The notes under the pieces were generated by a model. That model worked only from the letters and a program-made list of their open reading frames with translations, had not been told where the DNA came from and made no database searches. The position numbers and the translations under genes were made by a program. DNA of 64,000 bases from Ramazzottius varieornatus (taxonomy: Eukaryota; Tardigrada; Eutardigrada; Parachela; Ramazzottiidae), in assembly GCA_001949185.1 (NCBI GenBank), contig BDGG01000001.1, positions 3,303,324-3,367,323 on the forward strand, read 5' to 3'. How positions within the stretch are numbered: the first letter of the stretch is position 1; the number at the start of each line of letters is the position of its first letter. Shown piece after piece: positions 25,838 through 35,824 of the stretch.

Positions 25838-25843
25838 AATAAA
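25838..25843 (+). terminator. Poly(A) signal AATAAA for POLE
   Basis: Canonical AATAAA 30 nt after the POLE stop codon. POLE and ATP5PF end tail to tail with only 101 bp between stop codons, so their 3' UTRs must be very short or overlap. Confidence 0.6.
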
Positions 25844-25909
25844 ATCATACGTAATTTGTTAATTAAGTTTACAACACTCAAAATATTACACAGACCGAAA
25901 ACTGGATCG

Positions 25910-26530
25910 CTATTTTTGCTCCATGTTGATAGGGTCCAGCTTTGGATCTGCGAAAACAGAGGAATTTTACAGTATGGTTCTGTTGTAATTTTGTGGGCCG
26001 TATTTTCTGTGATTTTTCACCTAACTTTCAAGTTTTAATAGTGATCTTAGCGAAGTGAAAAAGAGGATCGCGTCAAACTTCTGAGCTCAGTTAATGACCA
26101 ACTATACAGTGTTTCTTCTTGGACTTTGACTGTCAAGTTTTTCCCAGAACGCCACCTGACTCACCTTCAAAGTGAAACGAGGGAAACTTCAGCATCTCAT
26201 CATGACTCTTTCCTCCAAATTGCCTTAGTGTCCTGTTCAATGACTCCTCTAACTCTTTCTGAAGTTCGGCATCAGCATCGACAAGTTTTCCTCCAGCGGC
26301 TCTGTAATTACATCGAAGTTAGAAGCGTTGATCAGTATTCACAGATATAACTGTCATGAACAGGGTAGTCAATCGGGGATCACTCACTTGCTCTTCTGCA
26401 TGTAATCCCGCACTTTATCAGCAAACAGCTGCTGGATGGGATCCGCACTGCGCGTGGCTGATGCACTCAAACACCTCACGCTGGTCAACGGGGCGCTCTC
26501 GCAGAGTCTCAGAAGCTGTCGAAGAGCCAT
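25910..26530 (-). CDS. ATP5PF: ATP synthase coupling factor 6 (subunit F6), mitochondrial
   Basis: Peripheral-stalk subunit of F1Fo-ATP synthase at the mitochondrial inner membrane. Three exons (26530-26388, 26301-26165, 25947-25910) give 105 residues, the family's usual length. The N-terminus MALRQLLRLCESAPL is basic/hydrophobic, as in a matrix-targeting peptide. The mature protein begins near SADPIQQLFADKVRDYMQKS, the family signature DPIQKLF.DKIREY. It continues with VDADAELQKELEE and ends KFPSFHFEDPKLDPINMEQK, matching the conserved FPTFKFEDP tail. An in-frame upstream Met at 26656 exists, but the sequence between overlaps a large palindrome and is not protein-like, so I chose 26530. Divergent from GABPA. 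Confidence 0.95.
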
Positions 26531-27074
26531 CTTCCCCGGACAAACTCTTCCAGACGACGAGCCAAAACTGGGAGGAAACTTCTTCCCGATGAGAATAAGC
26601 CTCCCGTGCACTGATGAGCTGCTAAACTGCGTTGTGCTGAGTTGATTGACAATCAACTCAGGAACACGAAGTTTAGCAGCTCGTCAGTGCTCCCGTGCGC
26701 CCATTCAACACGCAGCACGTTTATGGGCCAACCCGAACCAATCCATGCTCATGACGACAGGTCGACGTAATTCACACCCTATGTCTGGAACAATTGATTG
26801 ACTGGTTTTTGACTGAATTGTAACGTCATCAGCGGCGATGCGTTGATTGGTCGAAGATATCAGAAAGAAACACTAAGCAGAGAGAAAACGAGGCGAGTGG
26901 TCGATGACTAAATGCTGTGCTCCCCGCCCTGTCCTTCCTTGCTGTGTTAGAAAATCGGGCTGTCGAAAATTCAGTCGTCGAATTCACTGCTCCAGCCTCC
27001 AGGAATTTCCTGTCGTCTTTTGAACTCCAACCAGACTTTCTGTGGACGGCGCATCATCGACTCCTCAGCCCATC
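26531..27074. promoter_or_regulatory. Bidirectional promoter region of ATP5PF and GABPA
   Basis: A 544-bp head-to-head interval between two start codons. It contains an 81-bp palindrome and several GGAA/TTCC cores that could bind ETS proteins. No TATA box was seen. The same two genes share a bidirectional promoter in human. Confidence 0.7.
26609..26689. repeat. 81-bp near-perfect palindrome
   Basis: Two 40-nt arms (26609-26648 and 26650-26689) around a single central base, with about 35 of 40 positions pairing. The outer arm reads CACTGATGAGCTGCTAAAC and the inner arm CTGAGTTGATTG. It lies about 80 bp upstream of the ATP5PF start, so it may be transcribed in the 5' UTR or lie in the promoter. 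Confidence 0.85.
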
Positions 27075-30000
27075 ATGTCGCCTGCAGTCAAGACAGACCT
27101 TGCCGAGACGGAGCAAGAGCCGAACGGGGACAGTGGCAAGAAGAAACAGGTAAGAGTCGGAGTCACCGTGAGACGAAGCCCGTTGCTGGATTCGATTCGT
27201 ACTCAACTTCCGGTTGCCTTTATCCGATAGAATGGTTCCTCAAAGAAACGTCCAGTGGAAGAAGCTGAGGGTTCACCACGAAGCAGCGCGAGCAGCAGCA
27301 GTAGTCTCAGCGATCCACAGGCTGAAACATCGAGTGAGCCGGAACTGAACAAGCGTAGAAAGTCAGCTCAACCTCACAAGGCTGTCGTCGATGGCCAGAA
27401 CGAAACTCCCGATGAGAAGCCAGATATTCCAGAACTGAGGTGGGTGCGATTTTATGTGTGCAAAAGTTTGGGGAAGTACGATCTTTTGAATATCTTTATG
27501 CCTTCAAACAAAACACTTTTTCGAATTTTGAGTTATCCAGAGGGAAAGCTGAAAGGCTTTGGGACAATCAGAAATTTTCTGCTTTGGATTAGCAGCTCCA
27601 GATTTGTAATTATTCTTTTTTTGATTTATATGGTATTGATTTTACGAAGGTGATCACTGTTGCGTTATACCTGCAGGCTGAAATAGTGTGTGTGTGTGTG
27701 TGTGTGTTGGTGGTTTAATGTTTCGCACAAGTTTGATATGTTACTTGATGAGCAAAGTCTGGGTGAGTACTTTGTACGGAGACCGGAAGTTGCAACGGTC
27801 GACAACAGCAGCTGCAGCGACATGCATTTCCGTCTTAACATTCGCCAACGTTTTCCGTATAACCGAGCACTCATTTATGCCACTTTTGCAGGGCAACGTT
27901 ACCGCCACTACAGCCACGCACCAATGCATCGCCTCCAAGCACAGCCAACAAAGGACTGACGTCGATGGCGGCCTCAAACGGAAGCGGAAGTGAAGAAGCC
28001 TACCATCATCACTTCGACCTCGAGGTAAACTTGGATGAGCCAGTTTCAAATCTCGTCAAGGTGATTCAGCGCTCTCTCAACTTCGACCTGGCCCAAGCCA
28101 CCATCCTCCTCTGCGGACTCCAAAAGGTACGCATCCAATTTGAAATTCCTTAAAAATTAATTACCATGACAAAACGAACCGAGAGGCTACCTGAAAGAAA
28201 CCAATAGGAGGTTCGTGCGCAGAAAGGAAGTGAAGGTTTGGTCACGAGCTTCCGCCTTTCTACTAACCCCCACCCGGAACTTGAGTGGTAATTACTCATC
28301 GGAATAGGATTAGTTCCGTCGAAAGATGGCTGTGATAGTGAGAGGGAGAGGGAAAGAATGGCCATTGTCCTTCCGCTTTCCTCTCTTTCCATCGCTTCCT
28401 TCCTTGTTTCCGTCTTTCAGGCCATATCCGTTTCGAAGGATATCAAGTGAGCGGATATGGCTAAAGGAAGTGAGGGGAAGGGAGGAAGAAGAGGCCATTG
28501 TTTGGTCAGTGGGCGCTGCAGCAGGAAAGAGCGCTTCTCCAGTCCACAGTGCGATACCGGTCAGTTGCCGAGGCTAGCTGTGAGTGACATCCGGTTGGTC
28601 GACCTAGAGAGACTATTTCCGTTCTGTCTCTACTACCGGTGCTTTGCTTTGCTTACTCAGCAGCCAGCGACTGTTGAGCTGAGCTGGCTTTGCTGCTACA
28701 ACTGTCGCCGATGTGCGGCCCGGAATTAACGATTTTGGCCTCGTTTCCGCATTGTGCATTTTGCTTTCTAGCTGTCCACAGGTGGGTGCTCACCGGCAGT
28801 TGCTCACTATAACCTGTGGACAGTCACACGCTAAAATTACAAACCAAAGAAGTCCGCCAGAATTCACAAAGGAAGCACGATACCGAACAATACAAATTCA
28901 TCCTTAAAGATTGCTTTCGACTTCAAACTGTAAAAATAAAGCATCAATCAACGGAAAGCGGACCTTTTAATAGTCTAATAGTATCTAATCTTGCAGATCA
29001 CGAATTTTAAAAGAACTTTCTTCTGTAGTTGACGCGCGACATGTGTTTGAAAGACTGTACCAAAGACGGTTCGAGTGGAATGGCCAAAGTTAAACTGGTG
29101 GCGACCAACAACCCGAAGGATAAGCCCGTCATCAACATCGTCGATGTTCTTCAGCCACTTGCAGAAAAGTCTTTAGCCATCAAACGGGAACGCACTCCGT
29201 CGCCAGACACTCCTTCTGCTCCTGTTTCGCCCACGATCGAGCTTCAGAAAAGCAAAATTCGATCACGATGTAAGTGGTCATACAAGACGTGTCACAATCA
29301 AAAACGTATCACGTAGTTTGACTGCTTGCTCTTTGGTACTGAACAACGGGTCTTCGCAGCAACGAAAAAGCGCGGAATATCTTATCCTCGTCCAACCGCG
29401 AAAGGAATCACCAAGCCTCAAGAAAGCCCAGATGGTACCGAATGGGACACTCCTCAAGCTGGTAAGAAGTAATGTCAAGTCTCCCGTCCATTGTGGTGGT
29501 ACTCCCTCTTAGTGTTGCCCTTGGTCTTTTGTAGTTCCGGCAGCGAATGAAAATACACCTGCCACACTGAGACCACGAACAAAGAAGCTCTTCGCCAAAG
29601 AAACTCCAGGTAGTATTCAGCTGTGGCAGTTTCTGCTGGACCTGTTGGTGTCGGGGGAAGAACACGAGTCCATCCAGTGGTTCGGCGAACCCGGAGAATT
29701 CCGCTTGCTCAACCCCGAACGTGTGGCTGTGCTTTGGGGACAACGCAAGAAGAAGGCCAGCATGAACTACGAAAAGATGAGCCGCGCTCTCCGGTAAGAA
29801 AATCTCTCCACAACTTTCCATGGTTTCGCTGATGATTAGACTGGAAGTACCTTATGGAATCGAAATTCAATAAGTCCAGAGACTAACAGGCGGAAAACGG
29901 CCGTGCTCATTCACCGACATACAGTGTATAATGTGCCTACTGTGTTGCACGAGTATGCAGGTGTATAGCAGGTCTTCCGCCCTTTTAGAACTAACATGCG

Positions 30001-30355
30001 AAAGCTCCTCTTTACCGTTAAAGGTCAATCCGAATTTTGTTTCTATTCTAGATACTACTACGATGGGGACATTCTGGGCAAGGTTCCCGGGAAGCACTTC
30101 ACCTACAAATTTGTCTGTGATCTCAAGGAAGCCACCGGGTATTCTGCTGAGGACCTGGCGGGAGCTCGTGGAAGTTCCGGTTCCGCTTCGTGTCCCTCTT
30201 CCCCAGCTACCTCAGTCGGCCATGAGTCATTGGCTGAATCGGACGGAAGTCTCGACCTGTCCGTTCGTTCTACGGGAAAGAAGTCTCGTAAGGTTGCTTC
30301 GCTGGCCGGAGCGTTGGACCTGCGCCATATGCAAGAACGTTTGTCTAGTGCTTAG
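27075..30355 (+). CDS. GABPA: GA-binding protein alpha / Ets97D-type ETS transcription factor
   Basis: ETS-domain regulator, homologue of vertebrate GABPA (NRF-2 alpha). Seven phase-consistent exons (27075-27149, 27231-27439, 27892-28126, 29029-29269, 29360-29461, 29535-29793, 30052-30355) encode 474 residues. The N-terminus is Ser/Glu-rich. Next is the GABPA-specific ubiquitin-like OST region ([20 protein letters not shown] ... [10 protein letters not shown]). The ETS domain starts near residue 304 at [11 protein letters not shown] and includes [20 protein letters not shown] and [12 protein letters not shown] Ser-rich tail follows. The Pointed/SAM domain normally between OST and ETS is absent: that interval is a basic, Pro-rich linker of about 110 residues in which every exon joins in phase. 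Shares a promoter region with ATP5PF. Confidence 0.93.
27686..27707 (+). repeat. (GT)n microsatellite
   Basis: About ten GT dinucleotides in GABPA intron 2. No further significance seen. Confidence 0.9.
28772..28823. repeat. Intronic 52-nt hairpin with perfect 12-bp arms
   Basis: Arms CTGTCCACAGGT and ACCTGTGGACAG around a 28-nt loop, in GABPA intron 3 (28127-29028). The loop length matches the family A elements but the arms differ. Confidence 0.75.
29914..29961. repeat. Intronic 48-nt inverted-repeat element, family A copy 3
   Basis: Arms CCGACATAC and GTATGCAGG around a 30-nt loop, in GABPA intron 6 (29794-30051). Two mismatches in the left arm; identical right arm. Confidence 0.6.
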
Positions 30356-31410
30356 TTTACAAGTTGACCCTTAGTTAAATCTCCTTTTGAACTAATTCCT
30401 CAAGCAAGCGTCTTTTTAATATTCCTTTTTCCCTTGCTCTTTTTTTTGAAGTTTACTGATCTGTTGGTACTGCGATATACGATATACTAGCCTTACTAGC
30501 TACAGTAACTCCTTTGGAATGTGGATCTCGACCAGCGGGATTTACGGGTATTGGGCTGGTATACCGTGTACTCCCAGGCCCTTTTCGATGTTTGTTTTGG
30601 CTGCGAGTTTACACGTAATGTTTCTGTTGGACCAAACGTTGAATGGTTCTCTCCGAAATGGTGCAGTTCAATACCTTTTAGGAAAATTTATATTCCTTGA
30701 CCAGCATAATCATACCTATATTCCTGTACGAGGGGACAGTTGTTGAGTTAGCCACTATTGCGGCGGATATCGCTTGATTATCGGTTTAGGCTGTTTGACA
30801 TGGGATTTAGCCTTTCCTAGAGTTAGGCACCGCTTGAGTCTTTTAAAGCATTACCTTGATTGTAATTGATACCATTCGACAGCCCGTTGTTTTATCTGGC
30901 GCTCTATACGAAAACGTTCGGGAATGAGCCAGGTAGAGCAGACGAAGACAGGTGGCCAACTCAACAACTGAAATATGGGGTGGCAGACTCAATAACCGTT
31001 CCCTCGTAGTCACCAGAGGCATGAGTGGAAATTTACTGTTGAACGTCGAACTTTACAGTCCATCTTGCGAGTTCTGGCAGAAGATGGATCTCTAAGTGGT
31101 CAACTACGCGAAATCCGTCCGTTTCCGCATCGGCGTCGGGGAACCTGGTCTTCGTTTGCTAGTTATACGATAGCTTACGGTAAGCTCTGCACCCGCAATA
31201 TTACATCACATAAATCGTTACATTGGACATAACATACATATTACATAGTACAAAGTCAGCTGCTCGAATCTCGATAGTCGATACCTCGATCGTTCTCACT
31301 TCACGGTTTTCCCATGGCCATCCATAAGCCATAATCTCGTTCCACAAAATAATAATTTTGTTCGACCTGGATAATTTCTTCCTGGTTTAGTTCGTTGAAA
31401 GACTATCAAC
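30356..31410. other. Intergenic region downstream of GABPA
   Basis: Holds the GABPA 3' UTR and a TIR element (30727-31008, listed separately). No coding sequence recognised in the rest. Confidence 0.5.
30727..31008. mobile_element. Mariner-like MITE with TA target site
   Basis: A 282-bp element bounded by TA. Left terminus TACGAGGGGACAGTTGTTGA and right terminus pair over about 29 positions with five mismatches, ending at GCCAC. A further inverted copy of the GTTGTTGAGTT(A/G)GCCAC submotif lies at about 30951-30970. The TA target and CGAGGG ends fit the Tc1/mariner superfamily. There is no transposase frame, so it is non-autonomous. Confidence 0.75.
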
Positions 31411-31716
31411 ATGGCGTCCAAAGCAGCTACCAACTCCAGTCCGGTGGACGATATGGACAAGAGTACTGACTGTCCCCTTGCTTCTCGCCAGCGCAAAGGC
31501 GACATCAACCCCGAGGGAACTTCGATGCCCGGAAGTACTCGTACTCATTCGCCAGCAGGCAGCTCTCCTGATCCGAACCCATCCATCCCAAATCACGCCA
31601 AGTCCTCCGAATCTTCTGGAAGCAAGACCTCGGATAAAGCTGGTGCAACATCGGGCAATGCTCAAGCGGGACCTGAGATCCAGGTGGACAGTGGCTGGGT
31701 GCCAGAGGCTAAGTAA
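31411..31716 (+). CDS. Small intrinsically disordered protein, unrecognised
   Basis: Single-exon ORF of 101 residues with a good start context (atcaacATGG). It is extremely hydrophilic and rich in Ser, Pro, Gly, Asp and Lys (MASKAATNSSPVDDMDKS at the start, VDSGWVPEAK at the end), with no predicted helix, signal or membrane segment. Base composition rises in GC relative to flanking AT-rich spacer, which supports coding. I do not recognise a family. Such composition resembles disordered hydrophilins but that is not evidence of function. The antisense frame is also open and could be the real one, though less likely. Confidence 0.55.
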   Translation: MASKAATNSSPVDDMDKSTDCPLASRQRKGDINPEGTSMPGSTRTHSPAGSSPDPNPSIPNHAKSSESSGSKTSDKAGATSGNAQAGPEIQVDSGWVPEAK

Positions 31717-31945
31717 TGTCAGTTTCTCATTCCATTGAAGATTTCTGGTCGGTGCTTTTTATAAAATGAACGTTCAAATGCAATGCGGAATTTTATAACA
31801 CTGTCCCACAAAGTAGCGATGATTTCGCTATCATCGAACAACTGGCTACTTCGGTCAAGTTAGATTTGAGCGAAAGTAGATTAACGGCTGAACAGCAGAA
31901 TAAAACTTCAAACAGAACGCTAATATTACAGTATAAAGCGCACTA

Positions 31946-33217
31946 TTACTGGCTTAGATTGAGGAGAGTCTGCTGTCCTTGAGGTAGATAGACGACGTTT
32001 TTCGATCGCGACAGCTGATAGGCAATGTCTTCCGCAGCTTCGATCTTTCGAAGCTCAACCAGGGCCTCTCCAGCCTTCCCGAAGGCGTCAGAAAGCATCT
32101 GAGCACCAACGGAATCTCCTTCTGCCGAAATGATTGTTGCGCGCTTCTTCTGCTCCGCCTGTGATAAAATATGAAAATAGTCACTACGGTCCTTCACAAT
32201 CGTCAGGATACTAAAATAGATTTCGCACCTTCTCGACCAGGAAGCGAGCGCGTTCAGCTTCTTGCTGCGCCACAGCTTTCATCTCGACGGCTTGCGTAAA
32301 ATCTCTTCCGAATGTAAGATGAGTCTAGAATCACAAGCGCCAATGAACAAAAGACGAAAGGAGAACCGAAAGGGGAACCAAAAGGAGACACCAGAATACC
32401 TCAGGTGAGAACAAAACTTACAATAGCAATGTCGTCCAGTATGATGCCAAACATGGCAGCGCGTTCCGTAAGCTCGTCACTGACCCGTCGACTAACCACT
32501 TCTCGCTGTGTGATTAGCTCACTGGCATCAAACTGAGCCTGCAAAACACAGATACACGTCCAAGATTATCTCTCGAAACTAACACGTTGCTTGACAGTCA
32601 GACCCCAGACTCCATATATGACCGGAAGTAGCAAACTGGGATAGTAGCTATCAGTGCGAGCGAGGAAAATGTTACGAAAAACGTACCACAACAGCTTTCA
32701 GAACTTCTGTGACGATGGAAGGCAAGACTCGTTCATCGTAGTCAACACCCAGGATCTGATATAGCTTGGGAAGGTTCTCTTCGACCGGTCGGTGAAGGAT
32801 ACGGAGTGTAATGTTGACGTTTTGGAGATCTGTCAAACACGATACTTTGTTCGAATTCCGGTGTCTCTTTAAAGGCTGGCGACTTCCAAGGTACATACCT
32901 TTGCTTCCAGTGATGACGGGAACATTGCGCGGTCTGGATCGGACATCATAGATGACAGGCTTCTGAACCCAGGGGATGATGAAATGTGTGCCTTCGCCAA
33001 CGACATAATTCCTCACTCCTTGAAATCTGTCGTATATAACTGCCCGATGTCCTCCATCGACTAACAAGAACGGAGACACGTAAGATGACCGCACTTCTTT
33101 CAAGAAACTAGCTTACTCACCGTTATACAGGGCAGTTGATGCGACTCCGCCGGCGATGGCTATTCCAAGTCCCAAAGCACCCAAACGATTGAATACCTGA
33201 ACGACAGCTTGTGCCAT
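31946..33217 (-). CDS. PHB1: Prohibitin 1
   Basis: Inner-mitochondrial-membrane scaffold subunit forming rings with prohibitin 2 and modulating m-AAA protease. Six exons (33217-33121, 33060-32899, 32829-32687, 32538-32422, 32324-32229, 32158-31946) give 275 residues (human 272). Signatures in order: N-terminal hydrophobic anchor [24 protein letters not shown] domain with [13 protein letters not shown] and [45 protein letters not shown], and the coiled coil [19 protein letters not shown]. The end is [20 protein letters not shown]. All introns are short. No anomaly. Confidence 0.97.
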
Positions 33218-33934
33218 ATTACAAACGATCTATGATCGGTAAGCCTGACACTACTACTTCCACTACTCCGCAACAACAAGGTTGAGGAAGGGATGTGAGG
33301 TTGTGAACCGTAGACAGTTTAATCTGCAAGAGAAGATCGGTGATCTAGCGAAGAATGAGGAATGAGCATTGCAAAACCTGTAAAAATCAATGTTGAGTCT
33401 GGCACCAAAGTACAGCTCGCCATACAGCACGCATTGCCTCCCCATCGCGTACGAACGATCTCTTGATTTTGTCATCTGCTTTACTCCTGCATGCAAGCGT
33501 TGCCATGTTTGGGTGGATTTCCCCATAAATTTAAATAAGATTAGTTTTATTAGAGCTATATATACAAGTGCATTTCCGCCGTTCTTTGTTGGGAACTTTG
33601 AATCTTTTGTTTTAGCTGTTTATCACGATACTTACCCGGTCTTCCAACTATCCGAAACCTTGGGATGAAGAATTCACTGGTTCTCCATAACCCCTCCGGA
33701 CTCTGTCGGATGCAACGGTTTTCGCTTTCTTGTAGGTTAAAGTCCCGCGATTTGGTCCGGCTTGTCGCCAGCATCTGTTGGTTCTTTGTCACCCTGCGGC
33801 TTCTCAAGCACCTAGAATTTCAGGTAAGCCCGTATGTAGCAGGAGGTTCTCTGCTTAAAACACAGTTAAACAACTATCTTGTACCGTTGTTATCATTCTT
33901 TACTATGCTTGTACCTGTATAGTCACAAATCACA

Positions 33935-34942
33935 ATGCGACTTCAGGTGGGACGTCGTACTACTTGGTTCAAACTCTGGCAGAAATTCAAGAATGCTTTT
34001 TGCTGTCTTTCAGAAGGCTGTGTGGAAATGGTGCCGGGCTGTATAACCCGTTGCTTGTCGAAGTCGGTGACAAATGCTTTTGGTCGATATTCTATACCTT
34101 TGGAAGGTTCAAAGGTTGATGTGGCTGGTTCGTGTTCAACAGTGCGCAACGCTAAAGTGGTGAGGAGATTCACGAGCGAAGAGCTAACCGATCTACCGAC
34201 GGAACTGGAATACCAACTCGAATAGCAGGAAGACGATGGGTACGTCCGAAAAATCTTATTAGTGCGTAGATAACAGATTGGTTTGATCATAATTTTGTTT
34301 TATGTTATGTTTACAGAAGGAACAAAACTGGATGGATTCGATGGGAGGATATCGCGGCTAATTTCGACGACGAAGAGCTCGAATCGATCAAGACCTTTGG
34401 CGTACAACACAGGAAAGATTTGGAAAGCCGGCTGAAAGCGGATTGTCCTCTTCACACTCGTCTCAAGCTCGGCTTCATCAAGCGAATTATCCGCGACCCT
34501 CGGCCAAAGAATCAGAAGAAGAACCTCTTCCTGGTCGAAGTTTACATGTAAGTGTTCCGTAGATTTCTTGGCCGGTGAGAACTGCTGTTGCGAATGGTTT
34601 AAAACATGCTGGTCGCATATATACCACAGGGAGAATTCGTTCGGATTGAGCTCCGTTTTCATCGTGACCAATACTTTCCTGCGACAGGACCCGGAACACC
34701 GAAAAGCGCTGTGTCGCTTCTACGAGAGTCGGACGGAAGAGCCGGAGGGAAAGCTAATTCGCAGTGTACCTTTGGAAGACGCCGATGTCGAACAGTTCCT
34801 TGCAGGTGAACTAGGGTTTCCGGAATTGGAATACCTCCCGGTCAATAGAGAAAACTCGGACAATGGCTTTGACGATCCTGTTGCCTCTGGAGCAGAAACC
34901 GAAAGTCCTCCGTCGAAAGGCTTGAGATCAGATGGAAACTAA
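33935..34942 (+). CDS. Unrecognised protein, multi-exon, 5' end uncertain
   Basis: The last two exons (34317-34547 and 34630-34942) join in phase. They encode a charged segment (GWIRWEDIAANFDDEELESI) and then a region with SVFIVTNTFLRQDPEHRKAL and FLAGELGFPELEYLPV, ending in an acidic tail. Upstream, an open frame from ATG 33935 contains a Cys-rich patch (FCCLSEGCVEMVPGCITRC). It runs into TAG at 34223-34225 directly before the needed frame. Either a 66-bp intron (34160-34225, gtgagg..atag) and a 14-nt microexon (34226-34239) lie here, or there is a nonsense codon. The 5' part could also begin upstream near 33665. I recognise no family. Confidence 0.5.
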
Positions 34943-35824
34943 CTCACTGACCCGAACATAACGGCGCTTTATGCGTAACTTTTGGTTGAATTGTGTTCTT
35001 CTCGTTGTTCCGGGTTCTCCATGTAATATTTCAATCGCAGTATCTTGTTTATTGGGATTTTCTTATTCGGTTGTTGTTGGTCAGACACCCGAAGACTTGT
35101 CGCGGTAAAATCCCAAGTCCATCGAATAGTTCTGCAATGATGAAGATCCAAGAGTCAGCGACCGTGAATCGAATCTTTATTTTTACGGATGACCAAGCTT
35201 GATGTAAACAAAGTCTATTGCTTAGACTTTAGAATAATTGCCTGATGTTTTTGTGTGGGATGTACTTGACGTCACAGATGCGAGTCTTGGCTGACGTCAC
35301 AAGGGAGCATGCCTTTTTGCCCTGAATGACCCCAAGTCAAAGCCTCAAAGGAGATTCATCGTCCATTGGAAAATTTGCTGTTGTTGGTCTACTGTTGATT
35401 GTCCACTCTATTTGCATTGTTTATCGCCGTTTTCGCCCAGTTTCTTGATCTTGACAAGACAGTCGTCAAAATTTTCATCACGTCTTTCTGCGACACAGTA
35501 TCATCTCACCCGTTCTTCTTTCCGAATTCGTAGCTCAAGGATCACGATGTTATCAATAGCTAAGCGTTCCGTGTGAAAGGTTTCTCCGTAGGTTGAGGGG
35601 ACAAGAAGATACCACAAGGTGAACCTTCCTCCGAAATTTTAGCAGCCTGATCCCGACAAACACGGGAGTGTACTGTGGCAGCTACAAGCAGGTATGTGAT
35701 TGCTCAGATAGCAACAACTGTAATCTAGTCTGTAAGAGTGAGAGCTTGCTGAAGTGCACATGCAATTAGTTACAGCTGCAGACTGGGGCTGGATAAAGCT
35801 TGCAAAGCTGTAGAGAAGTCCGAG
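34943..35824. other. Intergenic region / cyclin Y 5' UTR
   Basis: No coding sequence recognised. A likely 5' UTR exon ends near 35692 (acaagcag|gtatgtg). The rest holds the presumed cyclin Y promoter. Confidence 0.4.

Noticed and set aside
27686-27707. (GT)n run as a possible regulatory Z-DNA element
   Set aside because: Ordinary short microsatellite in an intron; nothing further supports function.
33485-33535. CCTGCATGC as a possible eighth family A copy
   Set aside because: No matching right arm at the family spacing.
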